A DNA stretch of 64,000 bases from Morchella semilibera (GCA_009192285.1 CM018609.1:575282-639281), one strand, 5' to 3'. Counted from the first letter of the stretch, positions 13,901-26,000 are shown. The notes: a model not told the origin generated them from the letters alone. Made by a program: numbers and translations.

Positions 13901-15925
13901 TTCGAATACCTAGCACAATTCATCTAGCTCGGTCAGGGAGAGCTTCCAAAAACCTCTCGATCAACTGCAGCCGTATCGAAAGCAGTACCCACGAATGCCT
14001 GAGGGAGGTATGCTTCGTTTGTGACGCATCGGCCCCGCGAGATGGTTAGTAATCAATAGTAGATGAAAGGGATAGTTGGTGATTTGGATGCTGAAGAGGC
14101 GGATCGGCTTGAGATTCCTACGGGGTGAGTCAGTGGTTAATTTGTGAGACAGATTTATCTACCTACCTATGCGGTCCGCTTTGGATATGGTTTGGACAGC
14201 AGTTCTCTACACCCGCCCGTCAAAGCTTATAGTGTGTCCCAAAGGAACATCAACACGCGAATATCCCCCTAAAAGTTTAGGAATCCCAGGCTAGGGACAC
14301 TTCAGCACGTACACAGAGCTAATGTCAATATACTGAAATTCTGCATCCAACATTTTCGGGATATCTCTTTAGTAGACACACCTCGTGGTTTTCCCGGCAC
14401 CGGTTTAGAAAACGTACGTTTACCTAAAACCAAATTGCAAATCCGACCGTGGTATGAAGTAGTTCCAAGCATCACAGCTAACCTTTGGGATTGAGCAACC
14501 GTAGATATAAACATGAATATAAGCGCCAACGTACTCCTTACAATTACTACACGTACTTCCAGCTTAAATATATCAATATATCCTACTTCATGTATAATTC
14601 ATCACTATCGGTTTCCGGTCACGTGCCCCGCCTCTCTACGGCTCAATCTTACATGATATTCCTTTTCCCGCGTTCTCCCGGTGGCGCAGAAAAGAACTTG
14701 GGGTGCTTGGGCCCGGGTTTCCCTTCGTCTCAAAAACGCCGAGTTTACTTGAGACAAAGGGCGCGGGTTTGGGGATAGCCCGAGCTTGTAGCGATATTCC
14801 CGTCGCCCATTATTTCCCATCTGAGCTTCATCCCATAAGTCCTAACTACATGTAATCATAAAAGGTTCATAGCTAATAATCCGTTTTGTTTTTCTCTAGG
14901 TACATGTATTTACATACTTTGAGGCTTTGGTATCCTTATGATGGAATGCTGCCTTGTATATAGAGTATATGAAATGGTCTTATACAAACTCACATAGGAG
15001 TAATCGGAACCATTCAAATACCCTGATACAGCGCCATCTATACTATAAAACAACTCCTCCGCTGTTCGCTCTGCGAAAGTTTCTCTTCTCTACTACAACG
15101 ATGCGCCCCCCTTAGGACCCGGCTTAAGTTTTCTACTTTGCAGTTAGAGATATACGTTATCCTGTTTCCCCTTATAAGAATAGGACAGCCAAGAAACGCG
15201 CCCGCGGATCAAAGGTACACTTCTAGAACTTCAACAAATTGACCCAGTCCCATAGTTGTTTGTCCCGGGCCCTCAGGAGTCGCGTTTACCTTGTTCTGAA
15301 ACTATTCACCGGGCTTGCTGACCTTCCAAGACTTCTTCTCTCGTGATGATTTCGGTCAGCACTTACTCATCAGCCAATAGTAGCTAATCACGTGCGATTA
15401 TTCGCTAGATTAGTTATATACCTTAAAATGACAGGCCAATCGGATATTTTCCTTTACGATTCGTTTCGGGTCCATTTCCGCTAGCGATGCTCGTCTATCC
15501 AATTAGTGTAAGCTGATGTTATAGAGTTTTAAGGCTTTATAGAAGAACTATCACCTCGGATCTAGGCGGAATACATGTAGCTAAGGAAACCCCGAGTACT
15601 GAGATGTATTGCACATCTCGGCCGCACATGTGTTCTACGGCCACGACTATAAAGGCATAGAAGAAAGAGCAGCAATTGAGCATAAACAGCTTCTGCAGGA
15701 ATTGGATGTGTTCAACGGGCAATTGAACTGGAACTTTCTCTAGACAAGCTCTCATACAGTTTTGTTTATTTCGTTACTGTCATTGGCTCCCGACCCACGA
15801 TACACAGCAACGCCAACAACATCCGTGTCAGCATACAACCGACCCCTTCTCCTTACATCCTCCACAACCAGAAGACCTAGCAAATATCGAACCACCATCT
15901 CTAAGCCAATTCATCAATTTTCACG
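10961..15925. other. Intergenic gene desert with decayed repeats
   Basis: About 5 kb with no gene I can support. A GA microsatellite lies at about 11380-11405. A diverged tandem duplication covers about 13556-13890 (listed separately). An inverted repeat CCCTTCGTCTCAA / TTGAGACAAAGGG occurs at 14721-14733 and 14749-14761 with one mismatch. TACATGTA occurs at 14847, 14901 and 15572, and the bipartite 17-bp motif at 13097-13113 and 13248-13264. The first 200 bases are the promoter side of the ABC transporter; the last 150 are the leader of the F-box gene. Confidence 0.55.
13556..13890. repeat. Diverged tandem duplication, unit about 166 bp
   Basis: Two copies lie head to tail, the first starting at 13556 and the second at 13722, both opening with TTTTTCAACGAA. 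Matching landmarks follow in the same order in both: CTCCATAG, CTTGAAA or TTTGAAA, AAACGATG, TTAGTACC or TTAGCACC, CATGCGT, ATTATACCAATAGT or ATTTATATCAATAGT, CTTTTC, AAAGTT, then a C-rich run ending in CCCTCA. By eye they are perhaps 70-75% identical, with many C/T and G/A differences, so the duplication is old and may have been mutated by a repeat-induced process. No coding potential is seen. Confidence 0.75.
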
Positions 15926-16813
15926 ATGATTAACCTCCTCGATCTCCCTAATGAGCTTATTTTTGAGATTGCCAATTATCTCGAGAATCCCGATGAAGTG
16001 TACTCACTCGTCCTCACCTGCCCCTGCCTCCATAGGCTCCTTGCAGACGTCCTCTTCGATTTTGCTGTTTATGCCCCTAGCACCGACATGCACGCAATGC
16101 GTGTCCTCTACAAATACGCATCGGGTAACCACACGGACCTCATAAAAAAGCTCATCACCAAACGTGCCAATGTTAAGCAACACAGCGACCCCCAAAATCC
16201 GATGCCTCACCTCAAGCTCTGCTCTCGAGTTATGCAGTACGCAATAGCAAAGGGCAATAAGTCAGCAGTTGGGCAACTTCTTAAATGTGGCATCGAAATG
16301 GACTCTCCTAACGAGGGGTTCCTGGCACTGCACACGGCCGTAATCTGGATAAAGGATGATATGTTACGATTCCTTGTCTCTAACGGGGGTGATATCCACA
16401 AGAAGGACGGCCAGTTCCGCGACGCCCTCTCGATTGCTTCACAGCTTGGCCACATCTCTACGGTCCAGACTCTGCTGCAACTAGGGGCCCTTATAGGGCC
16501 CGGTCAGGCAATGAGGACGGCAATACACGAGGCGGCGAGACGCGGTTATACGGAGGTGCTGCAGGTTCTGCTGGAAAGCCCCCAGGCAAAGGCTGTTGTG
16601 GACGCCCAAGACAACAGGGGAAGGACTGCCCTGAGCATTTCAACGCGGATGGGGGATTCGGCGTCGGTCAAGGTATTGCTCGAGAATGGGGCTGACCCGG
16701 ACGTCCAAGACGCTATTGGGAGGAGCCCAAGGTCGATCTCGAATCACCCTGACAGGGTGCCTGTGGCACTTCTCATGGAGATGTTTCCTTCTCGGAAGCT
16801 GAGGGCCTTTTAG
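15926..16813 (+). CDS. F-box protein with ankyrin repeats
   Basis: A single-exon gene of 295 residues. The N-terminus (about 2-45, LLDLPNELIFEIANYLENPDEVYSLVLTC) is an F-box, the motif that binds Skp1 and docks a protein to an SCF ubiquitin ligase. The remainder holds about six ankyrin-like helix pairs, clearest in SKLLKCGIEMD-type, LHTAVIWIKDDMLRFLVSNGGDI, ALSIASQLGHISTVQTLLQLGA, AIHEAARRGYTEVLQVLLES and ALSISTRMGDSASVKVLLENGADPDVQD. Ankyrin repeats would supply target binding. Such F-box/ankyrin genes form expanded, fast-evolving families in ascomycetes. The start is the first ATG in the frame and begins the F-box directly. It sits alone between two gene-poor stretches, and a possible decayed relative lies 1.4 kb downstream. 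Substrate unknown. Confidence 0.88.
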   Translation: MINLLDLPNELIFEIANYLENPDEVYSLVLTCPCLHRLLADVLFDFAVYAPSTDMHAMRVLYKYASGNHTDLIKKLITKRANVKQHSDPQNPMPHLKLCSRVMQYAIAKGNKSAVGQLLKCGIEMDSPNEGFLALHTAVIWIKDDMLRFLVSNGGDIHKKDGQFRDALSIASQLGHISTVQTLLQLGALIGPGQAMRTAIHEAARRGYTEVLQVLLESPQAKAVVDAQDNRGRTALSISTRMGDSASVKVLLENGADPDVQDAIGRSPRSISNHPDRVPVALLMEMFPSRKLRAF

Positions 16814-18589
16814 AGGATAACCGTGGGCATGATTGGATAATTTTGCTCTATCATATTCTTGCGGGGTAAATGTGTTATTGCTTGGATCGCTGGGGCTGAT
16901 AAATGGCAGTCACTACGAAAAGTTTCATTTAGCTGCGGTTTATTTGTGGTTGTATGGTGGATAATAGAATGTTAGAGGGATAAGGAATCGGGCTTGCATC
17001 ATAAAAGATCACTCTATATCTATAGAGGTCTTCCGACGCGGTTGTTACTAAAAAAAAAAAAGGCAAGGAAACAATATATATAGCTTTCAAATAAAGGAGT
17101 CTGTTACTAGAACCAAAGAGATATCACCAGATCACAAACTTGCTATGTAAGTTTCAAATTATCTACAGATTCTGTTGGTGGTGGGCTCGGTTGTGGTTTG
17201 CGGCTTGCTTTCGCAGGTCCGCTTCCGGGTTTCTTTTCTTTGTCCTAGGCCTAGCTTGTTGGGGGGTTAGGACCAGATTAGATCATATTACCTCTCCAAG
17301 TATATAGATCAGATTAAAAACAGTAGAATAGCCAATTCTGTCATACTGTCACGGTGTTGCCAATGTTTTGCAATTGGGTAACGGGCAGATCGTAATAGCG
17401 AGGATTAACCTCATCATCATTAATACCTAATAACACATTTTATACTTCCACAAGCCTCCTGCGCCAATTACCGCAATAGGCTCCTTACAAACGCCACCTA
17501 TGTTATAGTGATGGGCTAGGGTTGCAGTGAGAGGATAAGTGTATCAACTTAAATTCTTATTTGTGTAAATTGACTTTTGGCTTGGGAGGAGCGACGGTTT
17601 AGAAGTGCTACCGTGCATGGGGACTAGCCTTTTTGTTTCAAGCGTATGCTAATACGTCCATTTATAAAGTCAATTTTGGGGCAGCGACGAACCTGGGGCA
17701 ACGACAAAAACACAGGCTTCAGTCAATCAAGCGATTAGATGCCAGCCTAAGCACCTGTGCTCTATCCACCAAATATCCCTGTTCGATCGTCGTTCAGCCA
17801 GTTTCGTCATTGTCCCAAAATGACTTTACAGGTACGTACGTACGGGTAATTTTTAAACAAAGATCCCTAAGTTCTAGCCCAAAAACCACGCCCAATTAAG
17901 AAAAGTTTAAACCCCGCTACCTTATAAATTTCTATAAGGTAGTAAAAGCTATCCCTATCGAACTTTATCCTACCTCAGCTATGGAGTCTCGAGACTCTAT
18001 CCCCGAGACTTCCGCTAGACCTTGAGGCTTTGAGAGACGACCTGGTGGATATGTCTAGCTCTTTTACGTTATCACAGGGCTTAAAACTACATGTAACTAT
18101 ACATGGAACCACTGTGATGGGCATAACCCCCTACTATACTTCCTCTTTGTGAATCTGCACAAAGAGCTAGAGAGGCTCGGATGGTTCGTGACTCATGGAT
18201 TATCACTCGTATTTAGTGTCTACGCCAAAAATACATGTACTTGTCACTAATATTTGAGTGATACTTCATACATGCATGCAGCACTTGTCACTAATAGGTT
18301 TTTGCTCAAAAATATAAACTGTCCAAAACCGCCCCCTCGTAACCTCAAATCACTTCATGCGCTCCTATAATTCTGAGGTAAATATATATAGATATAAGAC
18401 TTTATAAATTTTCCACTAGAGCATTAGAAACACTACAAAGGTCCAAGCCCAAAGTCCCAATCACAACGTATAAGTTTTTCGAGCCAACCCTATCCCGTAT
18501 ATCGAACCGAACCGTAATTCTTCATCCTGCCAATAAAAACAAACATTACATATCAAGAAATAAAACATTACCCACGTGATAGGGCACAT
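16814..18589. other. Intergenic with decayed sequence
   Basis: No intact gene. At about 17404-17500 there is faint similarity to the start of the preceding F-box gene (ATTAACCTC and then ATAGGCTCCTT in the same order, about 30 bp closer). A hairpin CTACCTTATA/TATAAGGTAG sits at about 17918-17943. At 18201-18220 and 18243-18263 there is an imperfect inverted repeat beginning TATCACTC, and the 14-mer ACTTGTCACTAATA is directly repeated at 18239 and 18283. TACATGTA occurs at 18088 and 18232; the bipartite motif occurs at 18193-18209, with a near copy ending CTCT at 16999-17015. Confidence 0.5.
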
Positions 18590-20566
18590 CTAGTGATTCA
18601 TATCGCCCGAGTTGCATGAACCCCACCACCCACATTTATTACAGAACTGCTCGATCTTTTTACAGACATTCTGACCATAGTTTGTACAGGTTTTCCTATC
18701 GTTGCCCCAGTTTTTTGCATTACAAGCGCTGACATCAATATAACAGTCAGCATACGCTCCCCAACATCCAGAAGATTTAGTGAAAGATTTGATTGGCTTG
18801 GCACACCACTTTCCGGCGCAGACGGAGGTAGAAGTGGGTGCTGCGGAGGAAGTGGTAGTGCTGGCGGCGGGTGTGGTGGTGGGGGTTGTGGAGGTTGTAG
18901 ACGTGCTTGAAGCCGCAGTGGTGGGGGTAGGAGTCGGCGAGGAGACTGTTGAAGATGTGGAGCTTGAGGTGGTGGTTGTTGTGGTTGAGGAAGTAGAAGA
19001 AGAAATAGAAGAAATAGAAGAAGAAGAGATAGAAGAAGAAGCAGTAGAAGAAGAAGTTATAGAAGAAGAAGAAGAACTAACCGAAGAGCTACTAGAGGCG
19101 TCTCTATACCAGTTCGCCTCAGGGTCGCCCAAGCAAGTACCAGCAGTCACAGCTATTAACCACAAAGTCAGCATGGATTACTTAAAAGAAGGATTGAGAT
19201 TGAAGCATACCCTTGAAGCCGTAGGTGACCATCTGGTCCAGGAAATAAGCGGTCAAGTTATGTACGCTTTGGTCGTGGATATCGTGCTCAATTGACAAGT
19301 AGTCATCAGTAGCCGAGTTAGCGCCAGACAGGACGCTGTGAACAACATCCTTTGAGAGCTGCTGAGTCTCGGGGGTAGTGTGGAGGTAATCCTGGGTGTC
19401 AAGGTCAAAGTAGGTGATGTGATATCCGAGCTTGGTCATGGTAGACTTGCACACACTGTTGCACTCAGAGTACGGAGGGCGCATGTAAGTTGGGATCTTC
19501 CCAATGATGTTGCGGAGCGCCATCTCGTTCTTGATCATCTCCGTCTCCTGATCAGCAGCAGAGTACGAAGACAAGTTTGCATGGGACCAGGTGTGAGAAG
19601 CGACCTGATGACCCTCTGCGATCATTCTCTGAATGACTGAGGTCCAAGCAGCGGTTGTGTCGATTGAGCCCTTTCCGTTGTTGTTACCAGTGATGAAGAA
19701 GGTAGCCTTAGCGCCATATGATGCAAGAATATCGAGAAGGTCATTGGTGTAGAGGTAAGGGCCATCGTCGAATGTCAAACCGATAACGCCCGGGTTGTTA
19801 CCACAGTCATAGATATCTGCACCGTATGGCACGCTTCCCAATACTGGTCTCGGAATGCTGGCGGTGCTGGCACCAGCCGGTGTCAAGCTTGCATCACAGG
19901 TACCGTATCCAACTAAACAATCCGGGGATTTACAGTAGTCCTCAGTGGTACCGCAGTAGCCAGCAGGACTGCAGCACTCGCCATTACCACAAACTGCACC
20001 GTTGTTCATAGGACCACAGAGAGTATCACTGCCAGTGTCGGCTCCGGTGTCACAGGTTCCATAGGCAGATTGGCACCCGGTGTCGCAGTAGTCAGTGGTG
20101 TTTCCACAGTACCCGTACTGCGAGCAGCAGAGACCTGCGGCACAAGAATTTCCACCATTGGTAGCACCGCAGAGGAGAGGGTCTATTGGGGTGGTTGTAG
20201 TACCGTCACCACCACCAGTACAAGATCCGAAGTCTGATTGGCACCCGGTACCACAGTAGTCCGAGGTAGCACCGCAGTAACCCTATAAAAACTTAATTAG
20301 TATCGGAGATGAAAAGAAAACCCGCCAAGGTACATTATATCATGGGGTACATGAGCACTGACATATTGAGAGCAGCAAGTTCCCTCATTTGCTGTACCAC
20401 AGGTGTAGTTGTTACCAGCTCCGGCGTACGCAAACCCACAAGTGTTGTCTGGGGATACCGCACGCTTGAAGAGAGCCTCCAAGGTAGCATCAGTGAGTGG
20501 GTGGGCGGCCACCAGGCTGCTGAAAGCAGCTAAGGCCCCGATGAGGGATACTGTACTGGAACGCAT
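18590..20566 (-). CDS. Secreted chitin deacetylase: 3x CBM18, CE4, Ser/Thr linker, Cys-rich tail
   Basis: Three exons, 20566-20363, 20282-19211 and 19152-18590, give 612 residues. A signal peptide (about 1-21) precedes three chitin-binding CBM18 modules, each with the GYCG and CCS core, over about residues 40-200. The CE4/NodB domain follows with TFDDGP (from residue 238), HTWSH (His298 and His302, metal ligands), RPPYSE (from 336) and EHDIHDQS, so the enzyme looks active: it removes acetyl groups from chitin in the wall. The second intron (58 bp, donor GTATGC) removes an apparent stop and restores the usual CE4 ending [20 protein letters not shown]. After this comes about 95 residues of Ser/Thr linker and a C-terminal module (537-612) with ten cysteines and several tryptophans that I do not recognise. 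A TATATATA box lies at 20747-20754, 181 bp upstream of the start. The first intron uses GTCAGT. Confidence 0.9.
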
Positions 20567-22436
20567 GTTTTCTGCTCAGAGTATCGAGATAGATATGTAT
20601 TAAGTAGTATAGTAGTATAGCGAAGGGATAGGCGTGCAATGACACCAAAGTAAAAAAAAAGAAGGATATTTAGTACAGCGCTTGAAACGAGTGAAAGAGC
20701 TGTGGTTGTGAGTAGGAATATTTGGGAGGGGAGCAGGGCAGGAGGGTATATATAGGATATCGATACTCTAGTCAGTGGTCATTTTCCCTCCCTCCCCCTC
20801 CCCCAACAAGCGAGCGGGACCTGCAATGAGAAACACCGAATGATTCACCCCAAAATTGTGGCTTCACATTAGGAACCGTACAAACGAGGCCACAGGAAGC
20901 ACAGACGTTCCTCACTTTCTCTAGAACTTCTACTGCTGCCGGATAGCGGCATTCCTGGTCGATACATGTAGGTACGAGTAGGCATGTATAGTGCATGGCG
21001 TGGTACATAGAGCAATTGGTTAAGTACTACTTCTGCGTTATCAATTACAATCACTACCCAACCTACTCTATTTCTTTCCCGATGCGTGCTAAGATCCTCA
21101 CCCCCCAAGAAGCATTCCTCGGTATTCTCACCCCCCGAACCCTTACTAGCCAGGGCTAGGTTGAACAGCTTGAGGACGTAGAGGGCAAGAGTTATGGTGT
21201 TCTTCCCGGGTAAACATCCATCAATACTATATTTCAGGCCTAGTATTCCGAAACTACATATAGGTAAGTCCACTAGCAACGAAGGCCCTTGTATTTAGTA
21301 TGCATATAACGCCTTAGGGGAATCTAAATACATTAGAGTATACGTACTGGTATCCCTAGAGTAGAAATCAACCAAGGGGCGGGAGGATGATAGTCATCTA
21401 GGAAAAGAAAGGGCAGGTACAGTTTACCGATTACACACATCTTCCTTCCATGTGCAGCGAAAGAAATGCTGTTGGACCATGCAAGAAAAGCTTCTTTGTG
21501 TACGCCTTCCCCCCCCCTTTCTCCTTGGACTATGTCTTAGATGCCGAGGTCCCGGGAAATAAAATAAGACACTGCAATTGGGCTCACGAAACCGTTCGTA
21601 TGGTAGAGTAATTGTAAATAGCAATTCGAGGGAAGCCCTTGTGGGTGGTCCTTTGTTGGTTGGTGGTGGCGGTATCTAGCGACTAAATGGGCCTAGGGCT
21701 CGGCCTCCTTTATTCTCGGTACTGGCCGACTCTATCTTAATATCAGATTTTGACCCACTCTACTTGAGGGTGCTCCCTAGATAAATCGCCAATACAGGAA
21801 CGGTACTATGCAGCTAGAGTGTGGTCTTCATCTGTTTACTTCCATAGGTAGAAATCGTATGTGCGGAAAGTCACATTCGACTATGAACGCCGCGAGAAAC
21901 ACGCCTTAACCTCGTGAAAGTTTTCGCTAGTCAACTAGCCTCGTTAGACTTACTAACGGCCCCCTATCCTGAATCCCTAAAGCTTTCCAGGATTCAGGGT
22001 CCTAGTTTCATCCCTACGAACTAGTTAGAACTTCTATGTTTAGTAACCAAACACTTACAGCGCGCCTCCCTCGTTTCGACAAATCCTAACTAGACACTAG
22101 ACTTCCTTCCGATGAAAGTCGGCGGCATGCAAAAACTCCGACCCAAGACAACAAGTTTAGGTGCCATACGATAAATTTACATTGTAGTTCTTCCTGCTAG
22201 AGAAACAAACCTGAAAGAGCTTTAGGTGGAGACCAAGCCGTTGTTCTGTCTCTCCTTACCACCTGCCATGTGTAAGCTGAGGCAGTAGGCCAAGGTTCGC
22301 TTAAGTGATCGCCGGATTGCTACAGACGTCAGTTGCGTCGGGCGGGAACAGCATAGATACCCAAATACGTGCTGAGCGAATAAGCTGGAATAGGCAGAGT
22401 AAACCTGCAAATTGCGCTCTCGAGCCAATCGTTAGA
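20567..22436. other. Intergenic between chitin deacetylase and SWI5
   Basis: No gene is supported. The first 250 bases are the deacetylase promoter. A 9-bp hairpin CCTGAATCC/GGATTCAGG lies at 21968-21976 and 21990-21998. One TACATGTA is at 20963. The rest is AT-leaning sequence without open frames that look coding. Confidence 0.5.
20747..20754 (-). promoter_or_regulatory. TATA-like box of the chitin deacetylase gene
   Basis: TATATATA lies in the GC-richer promoter region, 181 bp before the start codon at 20566. The distance allows a leader of about 100-150 bases. No transcript data support it. Confidence 0.35.
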
Positions 22437-23083
22437 ATGTCTTCAACGCCAGAATCAGAACCGGATACACAACAATCAGATCACGGCTCTCCGGCACCGT
22501 CACAGCAATCAACACAATTACAGCCCGCCTTGCAGCTATCATCCCGTGAACGCAAGCTGGTTCCTTTCCCATTCTCATCTTCCGATGTGCCTCTGGCTGA
22601 CCCCCAACCCCGCAGGAATCACTCAGGGCTAGTAATCTCGCGCTTGAAAAACAGATCGCGCAAGTCCAGGCTAAGCACGACGAGAGTCTCAAGAAGCTCA
22701 AGTTCGTCTTGCCTTACTATTATTGACAGACTCATACATTCGCTGGTATTAATGTGTGCATAAACAGAAACCCTGCAGCATCGGAGACGGTGAAGCAGCA
22801 TATTAAGTTGCTCCATGACTTCAATGAGATACGGGATGTGGGATTAGGACTAATCGGTACCCTTTCTCCTGCATTACCCCCACCCATCTCTATTCTAAAT
22901 ACATCATAGATGTTTTGTTTAAGCTTACTCAATGTACACAGGGATGGTTGCGGAGAATCGGCAACTAAGGGTAGGAGAAGTCATGTCTGGTATGTTCCTA
23001 CCTTTCCCTCTTTCTTGATTTGTGGTAATATCACATTACTTGCAATTGCAGACCTCCATGCAAAGTGCAAATTGGTGGCTTGA
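22437..23083 (+). CDS. SWI5: SWI5/SAE3-type DNA recombination mediator
   Basis: Five short exons (22437-22559, 22616-22701, 22768-22856, 22942-22989, 23052-23083) give about 125 residues. The diagnostic C-terminal half reads TVKQHIKLLHDFNEIRDVG, then LGLIGMVAENRQLRVGEVMSD, which is the Swi5 family core; before it lies a coiled coil (RERKLESLRASNLALEKQ then AQVQAKHDESLKKLK). Swi5 with Sfr1/Mei5 stabilises Rad51 or Dmc1 filaments in recombination and repair, in the nucleus. The N-terminal 35 residues are Ser/Gln/Pro-rich and poorly conserved. The last two introns have ordinary donors (GTACCC, GTATGT). The first two need weak GTTC donors (GTTCCT, GTTCGT), but they alone keep the frame, and the same GTTCGT donor is needed in the tubulin cofactor gene. 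An alternative second intron (donor at 22686, acceptor at 22778) would shorten the coiled coil. Confidence 0.85.
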
Positions 23084-26000
23084 TGAATACGCGTACTGAT
23101 AATAGACGGCTCAGAATTTGGGGTATCTCCTGGTGATTGATAGGTGCAGATACGAGCTGAACTCATTCACTTGACTGCTTATAACATGGAAGGAGGTCAC
23201 GTTGGATAGGATGATAGTGGACGTTCGCTCACAAGCATTTGAAAATTATTAGTTAGCTAGTAGGAATGATATTACTATATCTCTTCAAGTAAAAGCAGAC
23301 GATTTTTAAGGCATTAGCCTAAAAATTGATTGGTATATGCAGGCCACGTAGAGTAATAATTATGGCCTCGTGCGATATCGATATATTGCACACGTCTGTA
23401 GGTAATCAATCACAGCTGTAGCCCTCTACATATTAAACGACTTCGGTAGGGGTTCTCATTGCAGTTTTGTTTTATTCTTAAAAGCTTCACCTCCTCACGA
23501 TACCACGTAACAAACCGCCCTCTCCCCACTAATTGCATGGCTTTATGTAGCACCAGCATTTAACCCCACTAACGACCTTGAGCAAGACATGCAGGGGTTC
23601 AATTGGATGCAGGAACCAGACAGCCTCTTATTAGTACATTCCACGGCCCCGGATTAATAACCCACGGATCTTCGGCCTCAACACTCATCGCTCGGTCTTA
23701 AAAGCCTAGGAACTAATAAGACCCGAGATCGGGTTTCTCAGGTCACTAGGGTAATTTCCCAGTTTGTCTGGCACTGATCAAACATATCTACAGTCAGTGT
23801 CAGCCACAGATCAACGCAAGCGCCAGAAGTCCGTGTCTTGTTTTGTTTTGTCTTGTCTTGTCTTGTCTCGTTTTTGTTTTTTTCTTTTCATGTTTTGCTT
23901 TGTTTTGTTTTGGCTCTAAAAAAAAACACAGCGCGTCCCCTATTCTGTTCTTAGGCCCCATTTTTGTTTGTACGGGTTGGAAGTCGGTAACGCCTAAGCT
24001 CTGGTGTTTGTGCGTTTTCAGCAGAGGCAGAGGCAGCGGGGACGTAAGTTACTCAGAGTACACGCATTTTTCCATGTCCGATTGATCTATAATAGAGCAC
24101 GTTCTTTCTGGTGCCTGCACCGAAGCCAACCTTATTTCCAAGGCATATGGAAATGGGCTATGCAACGAAACGGTGCGAAACGCAGGTGCAGTCTGTGGGT
24201 TTTGGGTTCTTTTTTCGCGGCCCTTTATTGAATATCGCGTCCCTACTATAGCATCATCTTACAAGATATTATGCCCAGCCGAGCGGGCTTTCTAAAAAAA
24301 AAAAAAAACATAGGTTATAATCCTACTAAAACCTTATAATAAGAAACCTAAAAGGCTATTTTGAGCTCCCTAGTGGGGTAACTTTGCTCAAATTTTCAAG
24401 AACCATTCTATATGTACATATTGTTGGGCTGTCTAATATTATGAAAACAGGCACAGGCACATCTAACGCTAGTAATAGAAATGATTAGCTATATATCAAT
24501 ATCTGAGTTTCAACGAGCGCCCTATGGCCGGCTTTATAGATCACTTATCTATCAAAACTCTGCCGTGGTATTAATATGTTTGATAGAATTCTGTTGTGTT
24601 ACGATATATGCAGTACTGCATGTATACATGTAGTTACTGTATGCCCTATACTTAGGGTGAAATAAAGGGCGCGTTCGAAAACCCTTCAAAGCAAGAACTC
24701 CGCCCTAAGTATTGTCCCAATCACTATTATTGCACTGACAACCATTCAGCTCCACCAGACTTGAGACCCTACAGAATCACAATAACTAGCTCAATCCGAG
24801 TGTATTAGAGTCAAGCCACGGCCATTTCTCCATCTAAAAATTAATTGCTATCGTGCGCGAGACAATACTTGATTTCACCGTAAGTAGGGTACTTACATAA
24901 AATGTCTCTAGTTTTACTCTAATAACACGCAGGTATTAGTCAGTGGTACAGGAATTAGAGTAATAAGATCTAGGGGCTGTACCTACTATTCACCTTAAGC
25001 CACCGGAGAAGATTAGAATGAGTGTCAAATACACATGTATGTAAGTATAATTGGGTTACACTAGAGTGGTTAATAAGAGATTTGCCGCAGTTAAGTACTT
25101 CGGTAGATAGGTAAATGTATAGCCCAGACTACATTTCTTGGGCGTGTTTGTCCTTTCTCATATCGGCCAGGCGGTCTCGACCACACCCATCATCAAGAAA
25201 CTCGATACCATGCACCGTTGACAAACACCCGACCTCTTGAAAACCTTGAACAAAGCAAAGGAAACCGAGTGATATCTAATGACTGACTCCCTGCAGGCCA
25301 AGCAATGATGTCTCACCCGTCTGCACCGCCGATCTCAAATCTCGGACCAGTGATCTGGATGACGGCTTAGGTCGCATCTTACCACATGGAGGAATGTATT
25401 AATTGGCTCCGTTCCAGAATATCCCGCTGCAATATCCGATCGCTTTAACACGGTCCACGCGCCGGGACGCTCGAGGGGTGACTTCTAGTCGTCTTGAGCT
25501 TTTTATCTCCGGTGTCAATACATTGTCAAGACAATGACACCCCTTTGTGAAGGCTAAGAGAGGTGGCTAGAGCCGATGGGTATTATACCCAATTATGCTG
25601 TGGCTTTATACCTCACACGAGGGGGTTAGTAATGGTTTATGGGATAATGAGAAAACGAAGGATGTACCTACGACAGATCTCGAGATCATTTATCAGTGTA
25701 TAAAGAAAAGAAGAAGCTAGAACCGATCCCTTTAGTTATTGAGCTTGGGTTATTTTGAATCAAATTGTTCATACAGATACATCTTGATCAGCCTCTTAAA
25801 TTGTAGTACATGTTATTTTGGGCTAGGTTTGAGGCCTGCATGATATTCTCGTATACTTGATATATACTATATATGATCCGCATGTTTGAATATCATAAAG
25901 TATGCAAGTGGATAGAAAAAAATTGGATACCATAGACATGTGTGATATATTCGCAAACTGATAAAAACCAGAGTTGCTGAAGAGACCCGTCTGTATAGTC

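Noticed and set aside
17940-18140. Protein-like fragment (LEALRDDLVDMSSSFTLSQG) as part of a decayed transposon
   Set aside because: Short, interrupted and without any motif that identifies a family.
18590-19174. Separate secreted Ser/Thr-rich protein gene
   Set aside because: Its apparent start codon falls in an intron; splicing joins it in phase to the chitin deacetylase and restores the family's conserved end.
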